Shown here: positions 10,645 to 22,340 of the stretch, in pieces
Layout: the number at the start of each line of letters is the position of its first letter
Position numbering within the stretch: position 1 is the stretch's first letter
Assembly (NCBI RefSeq): GCF_033958435.1
Contig: NC_134137.1
Location: 123,416,001 to 123,480,000 of the forward strand
Reading direction: 5' to 3'
DNA from: Carettochelys insculpta
Lineage: Eukaryota > Chordata > Testudines > Carettochelyidae
Length of the DNA: 64,000 nt
Program-made: the position numbers and the translations under genes
The notes under the pieces: generated by a model
What the model was told of the DNA's origin: nothing
The model's input: the letters and a program-made list of their open reading frames with translations, nothing else
Databases searched by the model: none

Positions 10645-12189
10645 TACTTGGTTCTGCTGAGAGATGCTTTCTTCACACACGAAGCTTCAGCAGTTACCCG
10701 GAATTCTGTCAATCTGATAAAGTGGTTGCCTCATTGGCTTCTTGCAAGATTTCATTTTGCGGAAGAGCTTTTGTCTGCAGTTGCTGCTGCTTGAAATGTT
10801 ACTCTGAGACTATGCTTCAAGCTGGCAAGAATATGGTCTCAATATTTTTCCTCTTGAAACTTTCTACTTAGAAGGACACGTCTAATCAGCCTTCTTTAGT
10901 GGTGTTCAAACTCCTATCAGACTGTAACAGACTCTTAATCCGGCTCTGATGTCACAGATTAATGAAATTACTAAAGCCTATAATGACGTTTATCTTTCCT
11001 TTCATTCACTATATTTTAAATTTGCTTGCAATATAGCATGCTTGCCTAAATGACTGTGTTTCCAGTCTTGTATCTCCCTGAGAGCTGTATATTTTGAAGA
11101 AAGAAAAAAAAAACAGAAAAGGGGCAGCAAATTGTCATCCACTGTAGCTATATGAAGAAAACAAACAAGAAATCTCCTGGAAACATCTGGATCTGTCTGA
11201 CAGTGACCTTTCCCTCCTAGTGAGAAACCATTCCCACTGCTGAAGGCTCTCATCTTGAGGCTGGTTTGTAGAATGATACGAACCCCAGACAACTGCTTCA
11301 TCATTTCTGAAGCTTGTAGGCATCTCCCCTCTCTATGCTTGATTAAAAACAAAACAAAAAGAGCATGAATAAAGTTATTGGTACCATTGAGATAAGAGAA
11401 CATGAATAAGGTTCCTAGTACTTGTGATATAAGAATAAATGTATAGTGCTTCATGCTCTGAAGTAGGAGAGTCAGTGAGCTGAACAGTAGCAACACTGAT
11501 TGAAAGGACAGAAGATATAAGTGCCTGCCACTGCATCCTGGCAGCATTTCATCAGTCTCTTTGTTCAGTCTTTTTCCCACCAAGACAAAAAAAGCTGGAG
11601 AGAGGAAAATTATAGACAACTGTTTTACAGGCTCTAAATGACAGCTGTAGATCTTAATACAGTGATGCATTTAAAAACCCTTCTTTCATCTTCCTTAGCC
11701 CTAATAGTTTGCTGCAGTGAAATTTTTAAAAGAGAGTGGGACAATGGTCACCAGCCATTGCAACAATAGATGCTGGCCATAAATGTGTGAACTTAATCCT
11801 TTTAGAGCCACTTCATCTTCTAACAGAGGTTAGCACCTTGCATCTCTCTTTGCTTGGCTTTTTTCAAGTTCTTTGCCTTCTGTATGAAATTCCATTTCAC
11901 AAAGTGATTGACAGCAAACACAAAATCCTGAGGCTCTGTGGTCCTGAATGACAAAAATAAAGCAGAACACTCACCCCCCAAGCCCCTAACGTACTATAAA
12001 AATAGCAACGGCCGCTGCTGTGGCAGAGTTCACTGCTGGCCTTTTGAAAGAGTCGCTAAGCAGCTGGTTCTTATCTATGATGTTTTAAAACAGTCAGCTA
12101 AGTTATTTTCTTAAAGGGAAACAATACTTTAGAACAATTTAACCTTATTTCCAAGGTCATGTGTTGCAATTAGACTGATTTTATAAGAC
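10645..12189. other. No recognised gene; contains one long unassigned open frame
   Basis: A minus-strand open frame of 222 codons lies at 11002-11670. It has several hydrophobic stretches and no domain I recognise. I see no splice-site or codon pattern that supports a gene, and one frame of this length in 64 kb can arise by chance. The rest is AT-rich. Confidence 0.5.
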
Positions 12190-12412
12190 AGCATGCTCCA
12201 GTGGATAGGACTCTGGAGACTCAGGTTCTGCCAATGATCTACTGTGTGACCTTGGGCAAAACAGCTCACCATGTTGTCTAGTTAAACAGTAAACTCTTCA
12301 GGGCAGGGGCAATTTATTACTATATTTTTGTCAATTGCCTGGAACGCTAGGCTTGAGTCCAGATTGGGATCTCTAGGCACTTTTACAATACAATAATTAT
12401 AATAATAATAAA
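12190..12412 (+). repeat. MIR-like SINE
   Basis: It contains CAGTGGATAGGACTCTGGAG and CTGTGTGACCTTGGGCAAA, both MIR tRNA-derived and core-region landmarks. It ends with CTCTAGGCACTTTTACAATA and a short AATAATAATA tail. Confidence 0.65.
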
Positions 12413-13064
12413 CCACTCATGACTGTCATCAGTGTGAAAAAAGAAATTAATATTTACACGCTAATTTTAAAGAGTAGAACAGCTGCTGTGTGATGCCAGC
12501 CAGAATCAGATGTTTTCAGAGCCCTGTAATGATGCGCATACATTTGTCAAGAGCCATTGTAAGTGAAATAAAGGAAGTAATTGCGTCACAGAGTGGCAAA
12601 ATACTGCACTATGCCTTTAAAGAAAGGAAAAAGCAGATGAGACTCTGAGTCTACACTAGCAAGTTCTTTCAGAAAAGCTGGGCCCTCTTCGAAAGGGCCT
12701 GCAGAGTGTCTACACGCAAAATGTGCTCTTTCGATCTGAAATGGAAAGAGCACAGCACTTTCTTCTGACAGTCATCTTCCGCTCCCAGAGCAGGAAAAGT
12801 GCTTTGTTTTGAAAGAGGAACCCTTTATGGCACCAGCTAGCTGGAGCGTGGAGATTCCCTGGCCATTGCTATTGGAGGTCTATGCTCTGTGTGGCCAGCC
12901 TCCTTAAAGGTGCAGGGAGCCCCACAGAGACTATGGCGGGAAGCTGAGAGCATAGAGGCTGTCAGGACAGACCCGAGTGGCTCCACATCCTCACACCGAC
13001 TGCTGCAGCTGAGAATTGCCCCATGTTGGCCTGCCTCCCACGGTCTGTGAGAGTGAGGGATCAT

Positions 13065-13370
13065 TGTTCAAGATGGGTTATTGATCACTGATGATGCACT
13101 GGAGAGGTTTAAACTGGGGACTGTAGGCGATGGCCAGTGGTGTTCTGTTATTTTTCTGGTTGGGCCTGTCTTGTAGCAGGAGGCTTCTGGGTACGTGTCT
13201 GACCTTGTCAATCTGTTTCCTCACTTCCTCAGGTGGGTATTCTAGTTTTAAGAATGCTTGGTAAAAGTCTTGTAGGCGCTTGCCTCTGTCTGAGGGATTG
13301 GAGCAAATGCAGGTGTACCTCAGAGCTCGGCTGTAGACAATGGATCATGCGGTGTACCTCGAAGCCTCAC
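13065..13370 (-). pseudogene. Penelope-like element, reverse transcriptase C-terminal part, inverted
   Basis: Read on the minus strand with small frame changes, the bases spell KRLQDFYQAFLKLEYPPEEV, then RKQIDKVRHVPRS, LAIAYSPQFKPLQCIISD and NDPSLSQ. This is the end of a Penelope-like reverse transcriptase and the start of its linker. The matching downstream part (linker, GIY-YIG) lies at 14238-14940 on the opposite strand, so the copy appears to be one 5'-inverted insertion. A Harbinger copy sits in the gap. Confidence 0.7.
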
Positions 13371-13373
13371 CTT

Positions 13374-14227
13374 GGCTACGTCTACACGTGCAGCCAACAT
13401 CGAAATAGCTTATTTCGATGTTGCGACATCGAAATAGTCTATTTCGATGAATAACGTCTACACGTCCTCCAAGGCCAGCAACGTCGATGTTCAACTTCGA
13501 CGTTGCTCAGCCCAACATCGAAATAGGCGCAGCGAGGGAACGTCTACACGTCAAAGTAGCACACATCGAAATAGGGATGCCAGGCACAGCTGCAGACAGG
13601 GTCACAGGGAGGACTCAACAGCAAGCCGCTCCCTTAAAGGGCCCCTCCCAGACACAGTTGCACTAAACAACACAAGATACACAGAGCTGACAACTGGTTG
13701 CAGACCCTGTGCCTGCAGCATAGATCCCCAGCTGCCGCAGAAGCAGCCAGAAGCCCTGGGCTAAGGGCTGCTGCCCACGGTGACCATAGAGCCCCGCAGG
13801 GGCTGGAGAGAGAGCATCTCTCAACCCCCCAGCTGATGGCCGCCATGGAGGACCCAGCAATTTCGACGTTGCGGGACGCAGATCGTCTACACAGTCCCTA
13901 CTTCGACGTTGAACATCGAAGTAGGGCGCTATTCCTATCTCCTCATGAGGTTAGCGACTTCGACGTCTCGCCGCCTAACGTCGAAGTTAACTTCGAAATA
14001 GCGCCCGACGCATGTAGACGCGACGGGCGCTATTTCGAAGTTGGTGCCGCTACTTCGAAGTAGCGTGCACGTGTAGACGCAGCCCTCATGAGGTTAGCGA
14101 CTTCGACGTCTCGCCGCCTAACGTCGAAGTTAACTTCGAAATAGCGCCCGACGCATGTAGACGCGACGGGCGCTATTTCGAAGTTGGTGCCGCTACTTCG
14201 AAGTAGCGTGCACGTGTAGACGCAGCC
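13374..14227 (-). mobile_element. Non-autonomous Harbinger, family A deletion copy with tandem-duplicated end
   Basis: The left end GGCTACGTCTACACGTGC (from 13374) and the right end GTGTAGACGCAGCC (to 14227) are family A termini. Flanks CTT and CTA differ by one base. The interior matches 990-1719 block by block, including the former transposase start at about 13723, where ATG is now ATA and the CAG run has decayed. The last 143 bp before 14085 are repeated once. Confidence 0.88.
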
Positions 14228-14229
14228 CT
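13942..14229 (+). repeat. Perfect 143-bp tandem duplication
   Basis: The block starting CTCATGAGGTTAGCGAC at 13942 is repeated from 14085 without any visible difference, and identity ends two bases after the second copy. It covers the complete right terminal region of the Harbinger copy, so this element has two right ends in tandem. Confidence 0.93.
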
Positions 14230-14237
14230 AAAGACAT

Positions 14238-14940
14238 CCCACCACCCTGAAAGAAATTCTTGCAAACAACTACACACCACACCACGGTAACACTAACTCA
14301 GGAACCAAAGCCTGCAACAAACTTTGGTGCCAACTCTGCCCACATATCTACACCAGCGATGCCATCACAGGACCTAACCACATCAGCTACACCATAAGGG
14401 GCTCATTCGCCTGCACATCTACTAATGCCATCATGTGCCAGCAATGCCCCTCTGCCATCTCCGTTGGCCAAACCAATTCATCTCTACGTAAAAGAATAAA
14501 TGGACACAAATCAGATATCAGGAACAGTAACATACAAACACCTTTAGGAGAACACTTCAATCTCCCTGGCCACTCAGTAACAGATTTAAAAGTAGCCATC
14601 CTGCAACAAAAAAACTCCAAAAACAGATTCCAAAGAGAAACTGTAGAGCTATAATTCTTTTGTTAATTTGATACCATCAATCAAGGATTGAACAAAGACT
14701 GGAAATGGCTGACCAACTACATAAACAGTTTCTCCTGTTGGGCCACATCCTCTCTGACTGAATTAGCCTCGTCAACTCTGGCCTTCCTCTTCATTGGTAC
14801 TCCCTTCTTTTCATGGGCCTGTATAATTAGATCTGCCTCTGGAATGTCCACTCCGATGCATCTGATGAAGCAGGTCTTTGCCCACAAAAGCTTATGCTTC
14901 AAAAAATCTGTTAGTGTATAAGATGCCACAAGACTTCCTG
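14238..14940 (+). pseudogene. Penelope-like element: linker, GIY-YIG endonuclease remnant and 3' end
   Basis: From 14240 an uninterrupted frame reads TTLKEILANNY, then a Cys/His linker (CNKLWCQLCPH), TIRGSFACTSTNAIMCQQC and the GIY-YIG region. The expected AIYIGQT is AISVGQT, so the catalytic Tyr is lost. It continues RKRINGHKSDIRN, PLGEHFNLPGH and ends at a TAA at about 14652. The 3' untranslated part continues to about 14940 with the typical GATGAAGCAGGTCTTTGCCC and GTTAGTGTATAAGATGCCAC. Penelope-like elements pair a reverse transcriptase with this C-terminal nuclease; the paired reverse transcriptase piece is inverted at 13065-13370. Confidence 0.85.
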
Positions 14941-15077
14941 TTGTTTATTTTTTCAGCATCCCAGTGTTGCTCATTGTTGGGAGGGATGGGGAGAGAGGTG
15001 GACAGGTGGGGGGCTTCATAGTGGGATAGGGTGGGATTGTGGGCTGAAGGAGCCTGCAGGTGGTGCCCAGGGGAGGG

Positions 15078-16588
15078 TCACTTGGGCCCACAAGCAAAGC
15101 TCTCCTGGATGATCTCCTGGATCCAGAGCCTGTCACAGTGGGCTTGGTGGTTGGGGGCCGAGGCAGACCGGTTGTACATGGGGCTGGCCTTGGATGTCCA
15201 CCCCAGAAGGAAGATCTCCTCCTTCACATTCATGAGGTTGTGGAGGTCACAGCACATCTCCACCACCTAGGGGACATTGTGCATCCCGATGTTCATATGC
15301 ATGAGGAGGCAACTGTACCGCACCTCCATGCACTCTATAAGGTAGTATGCCTGGCTGAGATGGCTGTTGAACAACTCCTGAATGGGATTGGGGTGGCCTG
15401 AGTATGGCCACATGAACCAGGGCTGCATGGGATCGGCTGCGTCACCTACCACATGCAGGGGCGTGGTCACTTTCCCAAGCGCAAGCTCCTGGTGGGGGAT
15501 ATAGGTCCCCACCTCCATCCTCCAGTGATGGCTGGAGTTCTGGAAGACCCAAGATTCATGGGCCTAGCCCAACCAGACCACCCATGTGTATGTGAACCAC
15601 CCCCTATGGGTCACCAGGGGCTGCAGCACCACTGAATGGTAGCCCTTGAGGTTAATGTAGTGGCCCACGCTGTGGTCTGGGGCTTGGATGGTAATGTACG
15701 TGCCATCGATGCCACTGAAGCAGTGGGGAGAAGCTGAGGGCAGTGAATCCGGTGATGGCCACATCCAGGTCCACAACATGGCTGACCCTCCGGTCAGCTG
15801 TTCATTCATTGCCATCACAACCTGCAGGGGATGGCGAGTGAACACACTTGCGAGTGCATGAAGAGGGGCCCTGGGCCTGGCAGGCTCCCCTGCCCCTTCC
15901 TGGACTCTTTCTTCCCCTGGGCCCTCTGGGCACAGGCCACCCCCCCATGAGACTGCCCCTCTAGCAGTGGGCCTGTGTTAGGGTGGGGCATCCTGGTCTC
16001 CCAGGCCTAGGTTTTCCCAAACTCCCGCCCCACCCACTTAACCCCGGCTCCTGGCCCCCAAGGGTCCCCCTTTCCCAGGAGCCCTCTTCCGCTTCTCTCT
16101 CTCTGTGCTGGGCTTGTGAGCAGAGCATGCCTTGCTTTGAGGAGGACAGCCCTGATGCTCAACTTGTCCACTCCAAACTGCTTCCCCACAAAGTGGGAGC
16201 TGTCTGGGGTGGCCAGCTTCCAAATGGCGATGGTCACATGCTTCTCCAGGGTCAGGGTTGGCCGCATGCGGGTATCCTGGTGTTAGAGGGTGGGGCAAGC
16301 CAGCTGCAGTGCTCCAAGAATGTTTCTTTCGACATGCAAAAGTTCTGCGGCCAACGTATGTTGTCCCACTTGCCCAGGACTAGCCGGTCTCAGCTGTCAG
16401 AGCTGGTCAGGTAGCTCCAGAGGTGCCGAATGGCCTGGAGGAGGGCATGACCAGGGCTGTGGTGGGTTGGGCTCCCTAGCCCTGGGACCTGGTCTCTGCC
16501 ACCAAAAGAACGAGACCGAAACCACAATGATGGTGGCCAGCAGCCCAGCCAGGGTGAGCATGTGGGTCCGGAGCTGCTGTTGGTCCAT
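15078..16588 (-). pseudogene. Harbinger C DDE transposase, broken
   Basis: The start is ATG at 16588 (MDQQQLRTHMLTLAGLL), matching MDQQQL in element B. After a stop and frame changes come MRPTLTLEKHVTIAIWKLAT, PDSSHFVGKQFGVDKLSIRA and an exon end near 16130. Exon 2 begins near 15822 after CTGCAG with VVMAMNEQL. The catalytic set can be followed: first Asp in FSGIDGTYI, second Asp in VVGDAADPMQPW, Glu in YLIECMEVRY. The expected VERSFGHLK around the Glu is badly altered. Stops lie after VVWLG (near 15564) and after GMHNVP (near 15267), and the frame ends at 15078. Family membership is clear, activity impossible. Confidence 0.8.
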
Positions 16589-16939
16589 GGCTCTTGGCTG
16601 TGAGCTTCAGGGGCATGCACAGGCTCTGCTACATGGTATGCAGTGAGGCAGGCATCAGTGTGTGCAGGGAGGAGGTGTCTGGGAGGGACTCTTAAAGTGA
16701 GCGCATGGACGCAGCTCCTGGAAGCGCTTGATGGCCATGTGACCCTGTCCATGGCGTTTTCTGGCCCATTCTTTCAAAAGAGCAGCCAGGGATGTGTGGC
16801 CACTCTCTTTCAAATGAGTGGCTTGATCTTTCAATTCACTTACGGTGTGCGGACACGATCTTTCGAAAGAAGTTTTTCCAGAAGGGATCTTCCAGATGAC
16901 CTTGTTTCAAAGGATTATTGTAGTGCAGGTGTGGCCTGA

Positions 16940-18016
16940 GAGAATCAGGAAGTTGAGAACCAGAGCAGTGGTGACTGAACTAGGAATTGCATATGAGACT
17001 GAGAAAACTGTGTCAGTGAGAAGTCTTTGTTTGGAAGTAGTGTCACAACGTACAATGTGGGCCAACAGAACTGACTTATGGCTACAACTAATTCCTGAAG
17101 TCAGTTTCATTTGACCAGATAGCAGTAAAGCTATATAGCACCTGTGATACCCTCTGAACCATGGACCACGGGAGGATATTTGCACAGATGCTACATTGGA
17201 AAGAATGGTTCATATTTGCTTTGCACCAATTGAGCTTAATAAAATGGTCATTTAGGAGATTGGCGGTTCAGTTGGGAAGTCAGCAAATTAGCCTATTAAT
17301 GTTAAATTGAAGTGAAAACAGACCTCATACATAGTAATGAAGTTCAACCTGCAGAACTAAACAGGTAGGCCTGTCATTTTGTGTTAGTGCAGGTGAAAAT
17401 CAGGAGGAATGTTAGAAGGAAACACAAGATGATAGCACGGGCAGTCAAAAGCTGAAGCAAGCTATTCACCAGAAATCTAATCTCTAGTGAGCCAACCCTT
17501 CCTAGGCTTGCTTTGAAGAGCTCACAAATTCACAGACTTTCACCTTTGGGTTTGAGATGAAAGAAAAGCTGGCCAGCTGCCAATATTTAATTCAACTCTT
17601 TTATCTAAGAGTGAGATAGTGAGTCAGTCAGAGAGAGACAAGGACTTTCTGAATTCAGAAGAGTTTTTTTCAAGGACATGTCTCAATTGACCTTAACTAA
17701 TCTCGTCTTTTTAGACTAGCAGTCTTGGAAAACTTGAGGGGCAGGGGTTGTTTTGTTTTGTTTCGTATTGTTTTTTTTAAAGAAAGATCCTCCTTGGAAT
17801 TTGTTTAGACATTCACAGCTCCAACTGAGAATTGAGAAGCATGCTCAGTAAAAAATAAATACTTACTGATGGCCTCTAAAGCTTTCCAGTAACAAGCTTG
17901 TAGTGTTTAATGAACCAGAAAACCCATAGGGACAAAGCCAAAAGTCTTTACTCAGGATTTTCTTAAGTTTGGTATACATATCTCCGGATGACCATCTTTC
18001 TTCCTCTGCTTCCTGC
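16940..18016. other. No gene seen
   Basis: AT-rich unique-looking sequence with a small (TTTTG)n-like tract near 17750. Confidence 0.55.
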
Positions 18017-18024
18017 CCCTGCAC

Positions 18025-18368
18025 CAGAGGTGAAAACGGTACCCAAAAAGTTGCTTTAGTAAAAGTACAGCTACATTGGAAATAATGGAATTAAGTAAAA
18101 GTCAAAGTATCCTGCTGGAAAACTACTTGAGTGAAAGTGCAAAAATTGTCACATCTTAATTGTACTTGAGGAACCAGAAGTGAAAAGTGGCCATCTCATG
18201 GAAATCCTTGGATGCTTCTGGAGACTTGAGTACAATTAAGATGTCACATTTTGCACTTTTATTCATAGTTTTCCAGATAGATGTGCTGACTTTTACTTAA
18301 TGACATTCCCCCGCCCCAGTAGCCAAACCTTTACTCAAGTAACTTTTCGAGTATTTTCTATACCCCTA
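18025..18368. mobile_element. Palindromic hAT MITE of Tol2 type
   Basis: The left end CAGAGGTGAAAACGGTACCC and the right end (reverse-complemented TAGGGGTATAGAAAATACTC) head two arms of about 150 bp that mirror each other. Shared blocks include GAAAACTACTTGAGTGAAAG, AAGTAAAAGTCA and TGACATCTTAATTGTACT. The CAGAGGTGTAAAGTACTTGAG-type end is the Tol2 signature in fish hAT elements. Both sides carry the perfect 8-bp target duplication CCCTGCAC (18017-18024 and 18369-18376), as expected for hAT. There is no coding capacity. Confidence 0.88.
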
Positions 18369-18376
18369 CCCTGCAC

Positions 18377-20613
18377 CCAGATCTAGTACCCTCCTGGTGT
18401 CCCAGAAAGTGGGAGGCACTGCAGAGTGGCAGTTGCCTTACTCCTTCCATTAAGAATGGGCTAATCCACATTGTCCACTGGAGAATTATTAGGCCTTGAG
18501 TGAAGACTTCAGGCTTTGGCCCGTGGTGATTCTTTCATTGCAATATGAAGTTAGGAAGTACTGGTTACCTTGTATCCTATATTTTTTAGTCCTGTGGGGT
18601 CAAGTTCTTTGAGTTTTGCTTTTTGTTTTAGCCTGGAATCTTAGACTGAACTGTAAATGCTGAAGTTTATCTGCTTTTGCTGGAAAACTCAGCAAAACCC
18701 TAAGTGCCACATACTTTCAATACAAAGCCATAAACTGAGTTGGATGTACATACACTTGGGACTAGGATCTCTTACAATATTTACAAATCAATGCAAATCA
18801 TTCAGTGAGCCCAAACTGACCTTTGAGTTCAGAAAAACGCTCCCAAACTGGTGATTATTACATTTCTGAGTAGGTATGTTCCACTGCTCCAGTGTTTATC
18901 TAAATAGCATTTAAATTGACTGAATCTGTGTAATTTTGCTTGTACTTTTATAAGATCAGAGCTCCTTCCTTACAACATTTCTTGTAATTCTTGTTTCTTA
19001 AATGGGCAGCAATGCCTTGGACTCAGTTCATTACTGCTTTGCACCTTGTGTAAATGAACATTCATATCTGTGCAGAAAGGGTATAAATCATAACCAGGCT
19101 GAGCTGGTGGCATTATTTACCCATTGTGCATGGTTATACATCACTACACAAGTGCAAGACAGTAGGGAATTGGGCCTCATAAAAGTTACCTTCTCATCTA
19201 ATACCTGACATGGAAAGGAATATGACATTGAAGAAAAATAATAATTAATAAATAAGTTATCTAAATAATGTTAAACTGCCAAAAAGTCATATTTAAGTTT
19301 AGAAGAGTCATCTAAGCCAGGTCTTATTTTATCTAACTTAGTTTGCCTACTTTTATTATGCTGTCAAAATGAGCTGGTTATCTAATTGATTAGGTGGGGG
19401 TATTAAAGATTCCTTCCTTCCTAATTTTGTACTTTATTGTGACACTGGTATTGTCACACTGTATTCTCCCTGACCTTGTATTTAGAAGAGATAGAATATG
19501 AATACTAAATTTGCATGACTGTTACTGTTCCAAAATACAAATCAAGCCTCTGTTCTTTGAAACAACATTTGAAATGAGTTATCTGGTCTATACTGCCAGC
19601 TGTGTGGAGGACAGATAAGCAACAGAACAGATTTATGTAAAAAGGAGTGTAATAATCTTCTTAAAAACCTCTTCAGAGAGAAGTTGAGAGTGACTCAGTC
19701 TACTTGAAATGATAATATAAAACCCTAGTCCTTCCTGAACTGGTGTCAGTAGTTGAAGTCCTAGGTAATCAGACCTAGTCATCCAAACAGGAATGGTAGA
19801 GTTGGAATGCCAGAGCTCAAGGTCAAAGCAGAGTCAAATGTTGGGACTGGAATTGAAAGTCAGTCTCCGAATGCCAGAGCAAAGACTCTGGACTGAGTCA
19901 GAGCCTGCAATCCAAACACAGTGTGAGACCCAGATTCCCTGGAGTCAGACAAGGCAGGAGCAGGGCTGCTTCTAAGGCAGGACGAGGGCTGAGACAGGAC
20001 TAGAAGAAGGCTGTGCAGGGTAGGGTCTAGACCGGAACAGTGTAGGAGCAAGGCTTGGAGCGGGGCAGGCAGAGAATCCACAGGTATGTTTATTGAGCTG
20101 TTGCTGATCCTCAGAAGCTGTGGGCTGCAGATCAGGTCTGCTGACTGTCTTAGCCAATTGAGTAGTTCCGCTGTGACCCAGCTGATGACTGGGTAGGTGC
20201 AGCGGCAGACACTCATTCCTGACATGAGCTACCTGTGAGCAGAAATGGACATCATCTTTCCCATGCCCATCCACTCCACCAGTCTGGACTCCCTCTCCTC
20301 GTCCTTCTATGCCCAGCCCTCAAGCTTTCTCTAGGATGCACGTAGGAAGGGAAACACACAGCGGTAGAATCACACGGTCTTGCAGCCAGCTCTGTGTGGA
20401 AAGACTCAGTGCAGGGATTTCCCGACATGAAAGTGCGCGTGCCCGTCGGAGTGTAAACCCATAGTGACGTTGCTTTGTGTTAGATAGAGATCGGGATAGC
20501 ATAAGCTCATAAAATGTGCTGCCTCTCTCTGTCGTCAAAACGGCCACCCAGAAGCACAGCAGGCAGGGTTGTGCGATGTCCCAGAAGCCCTGTCTGCCAA
20601 CACAGGGCCTCCC
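18377..20613. other. No gene seen; degenerate GC-rich repeat at about 19780-20060
   Basis: Mostly AT-rich. At about 19780-20060 a loose repetition of CAGAG, CAGGAGCAGGGCT and similar phrases resembles the repeat at about 29760-29935. No element ends are visible. Confidence 0.5.
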
Positions 20614-20816
20614 CAGAACATCCAGACTAGCTTTTTGTTGACAGACATCTGTCGACAGAGGCGTTATTCCTCACGGGGAACGGGGTACAGCTGTTGACAA
20701 AAGTGCTGCGTTCTGTCAACTTACATCGACAGAATGCCTTGGGAATCTGGATGCTCCATGGGTTGTGTCGTCAAAAGGCTGTTTTGCCGACAAAACCCTC
20801 TAGTGTGGACATAGCC
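20614..20816. mobile_element. Probable MITE with GTTGACAAAA-type palindromic blocks
   Basis: The right end TAGTGTGGACATAGCC mirrors a decayed left end CAGAACATCCAGACTAG. The interior repeats TTTTTGTTGACAGACATC, TGTCGACAGAG, GTTGACAAAA and TTTTGCCGACAAAAC. The end sequence is related to the Harbinger-type MITEs here. No target duplication could be confirmed. Confidence 0.55.
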
Positions 20817-22049
20817 ATGGTGAATCCTCACTCACTTCAATATCTCTTCAGTTATTTGACTGAAAAATACTTCAGTCTTTATGCCTGATGAATCTGGGAT
20901 TAAATGCACCTGATATAAAACCATCACCACAATCATAGCATCTGCATGTATCATTTGATTGAGTGGTAATAGTGCAAGAGCTGGTCACTGGGACATTATC
21001 TGACTGTAGTATGGGTGACTCATAGGTTTGAGGAACCCAGCTTTTTTTTTTTTTTTTTCAAATCTGAGGCACAGTGGTTGCAGCATATTTACTGAGACAA
21101 ACACACTATGCTCTTTATTGGAATCTTTACCTCTGTTCTTTCTTATTTTCTTTTGCTTAGTTTAAAATAAATAATTCAATATGCTCATTGTGACATGGAA
21201 AACACAGTAGAAATTATTTGAAATGTGCTAGCATTTCCCACTGCTATGTCTTTCTCCCTAAGCATTTCCTGAAAGAATCAACATCCCAATGATTTCTTTG
21301 GCCAGGCCTTTTCTTTATGAAGGTAGGACATCTAATTAAGGACTGGAAATACCAGGTGACTGAGCTGACCAATTACATGGTTCAAGCAGGAAATTTTGAA
21401 TAGGGCATACCTGAAGGAATGCCTGTTACCAGATGTGTATAAACAAGCTATTCATCAGTGAAAAAGTAGAAGTCATGAACAGGTCATGGGTAATTTACTG
21501 ACAGAAGGGTCAACTTTGGCAAATAAATTGTTCACTAAGAATATTCTGATCAGCTCTAATTATATAAATGAAATCTTTTCTTTCAGTCTCCTGATTGCTT
21601 GATAGTCACATCAAAGGAAGTGAACAAAATGGAGATAATGTTCTGGTACTAAGTAATAGATGACATATTGATTCTAAGTTGTTGATAGATAAATAACTAA
21701 ACCATAATTTTATCTCTGATTTTGTTTGCTGTACAGGAAGGTTATTTAGATACATCAACGGAAAATCAATTACTATAGCCCTATTATTCCTCAAACTTCT
21801 AATCATTAAAAGATGAAATTTTCATATTGTCTGGGAAATACTCATTAAAAACCCCTCCCAGCCACAGAAAATTTTACTCTTAAGCCTAGTGCCCTGTAAG
21901 ATCAAGTGTAATTGTGAAAAGGGGTCAGTTTGATGAATTTGCTGAGGTGCCAGTTAGACCGTAAAGCTGAAATTTAACAAACTAGATCTGCCAGTTGGAT
22001 AAATATAATATCCAGAATGGAATTTAATGGGAAAAACTTTGTTACTGAG
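20817..22049. other. No gene seen
   Basis: AT-rich sequence with a T18 run at about 21041-21058. Confidence 0.55.
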
Positions 22050-22340
22050 GCTATGTTTATACTTGACATAGAAGTCGACTGCTGATATGCAATTTTAGCT
22101 ATGCCAACTTCATAGCTGAAATCAATTTATCAACGGTCTATTACAATGGCTGTGCACATGGAAGAAGGTTGATGGGAGCAGTTCGCCCATTAACTTTCTT
22201 TAATCCTTGCTTCTCACAAGGAGTTCTGGAGTTGACTTTGACCCCAGAAAGCGCCATTTCATGCCTGAATGAAATAAAATCATGGAAGATCGACCCTGAG
22301 TGGGTTGGTCTTCCATGGTAGCGTGGCTTTAGCTTGAGTT
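22050..22340. repeat. Possible DNA-transposon remnant
   Basis: It begins GGCTATGTTTATACTTGACA, a plausible decay of GGCTACGTCTACACTGGCA, and continues with paired blocks AATTTTAGCTATGCCAACTT and GAAATCAATTTATC. The right boundary is unclear. Confidence 0.35.

Larger units (their letters stand above)
12641..16936 (+). mobile_element. Harbinger element C, defective and interrupted
   Basis: The left end is CTCTGAGTCTACACTAGC with a following TTCTTTC/CTTCGAAAGG block. The right end is CTTTCGAAAG followed by TAGTGCAGGTGTGGCC, a decayed form of the same Harbinger terminus. Flanking bases suggest GAG/TGAG on each side, not certain. It carries a decayed DDE transposase on the minus strand (15078-16588). 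The Myb-like gene expected near the left end is not visible: the left part ends near 13.0 kb and is followed by Penelope and Harbinger insertions that return to element C near 14.95 kb. TIR interiors resemble element B, so C is closer to B than to A. Confidence 0.72.

Noticed and set aside
13065..14940. Two separate Penelope insertions in opposite orientations
   Set aside because: Possible, but the pieces are consecutive parts of one protein with no overlap. One 5'-inverted insertion is simpler. Kept open in the findings.
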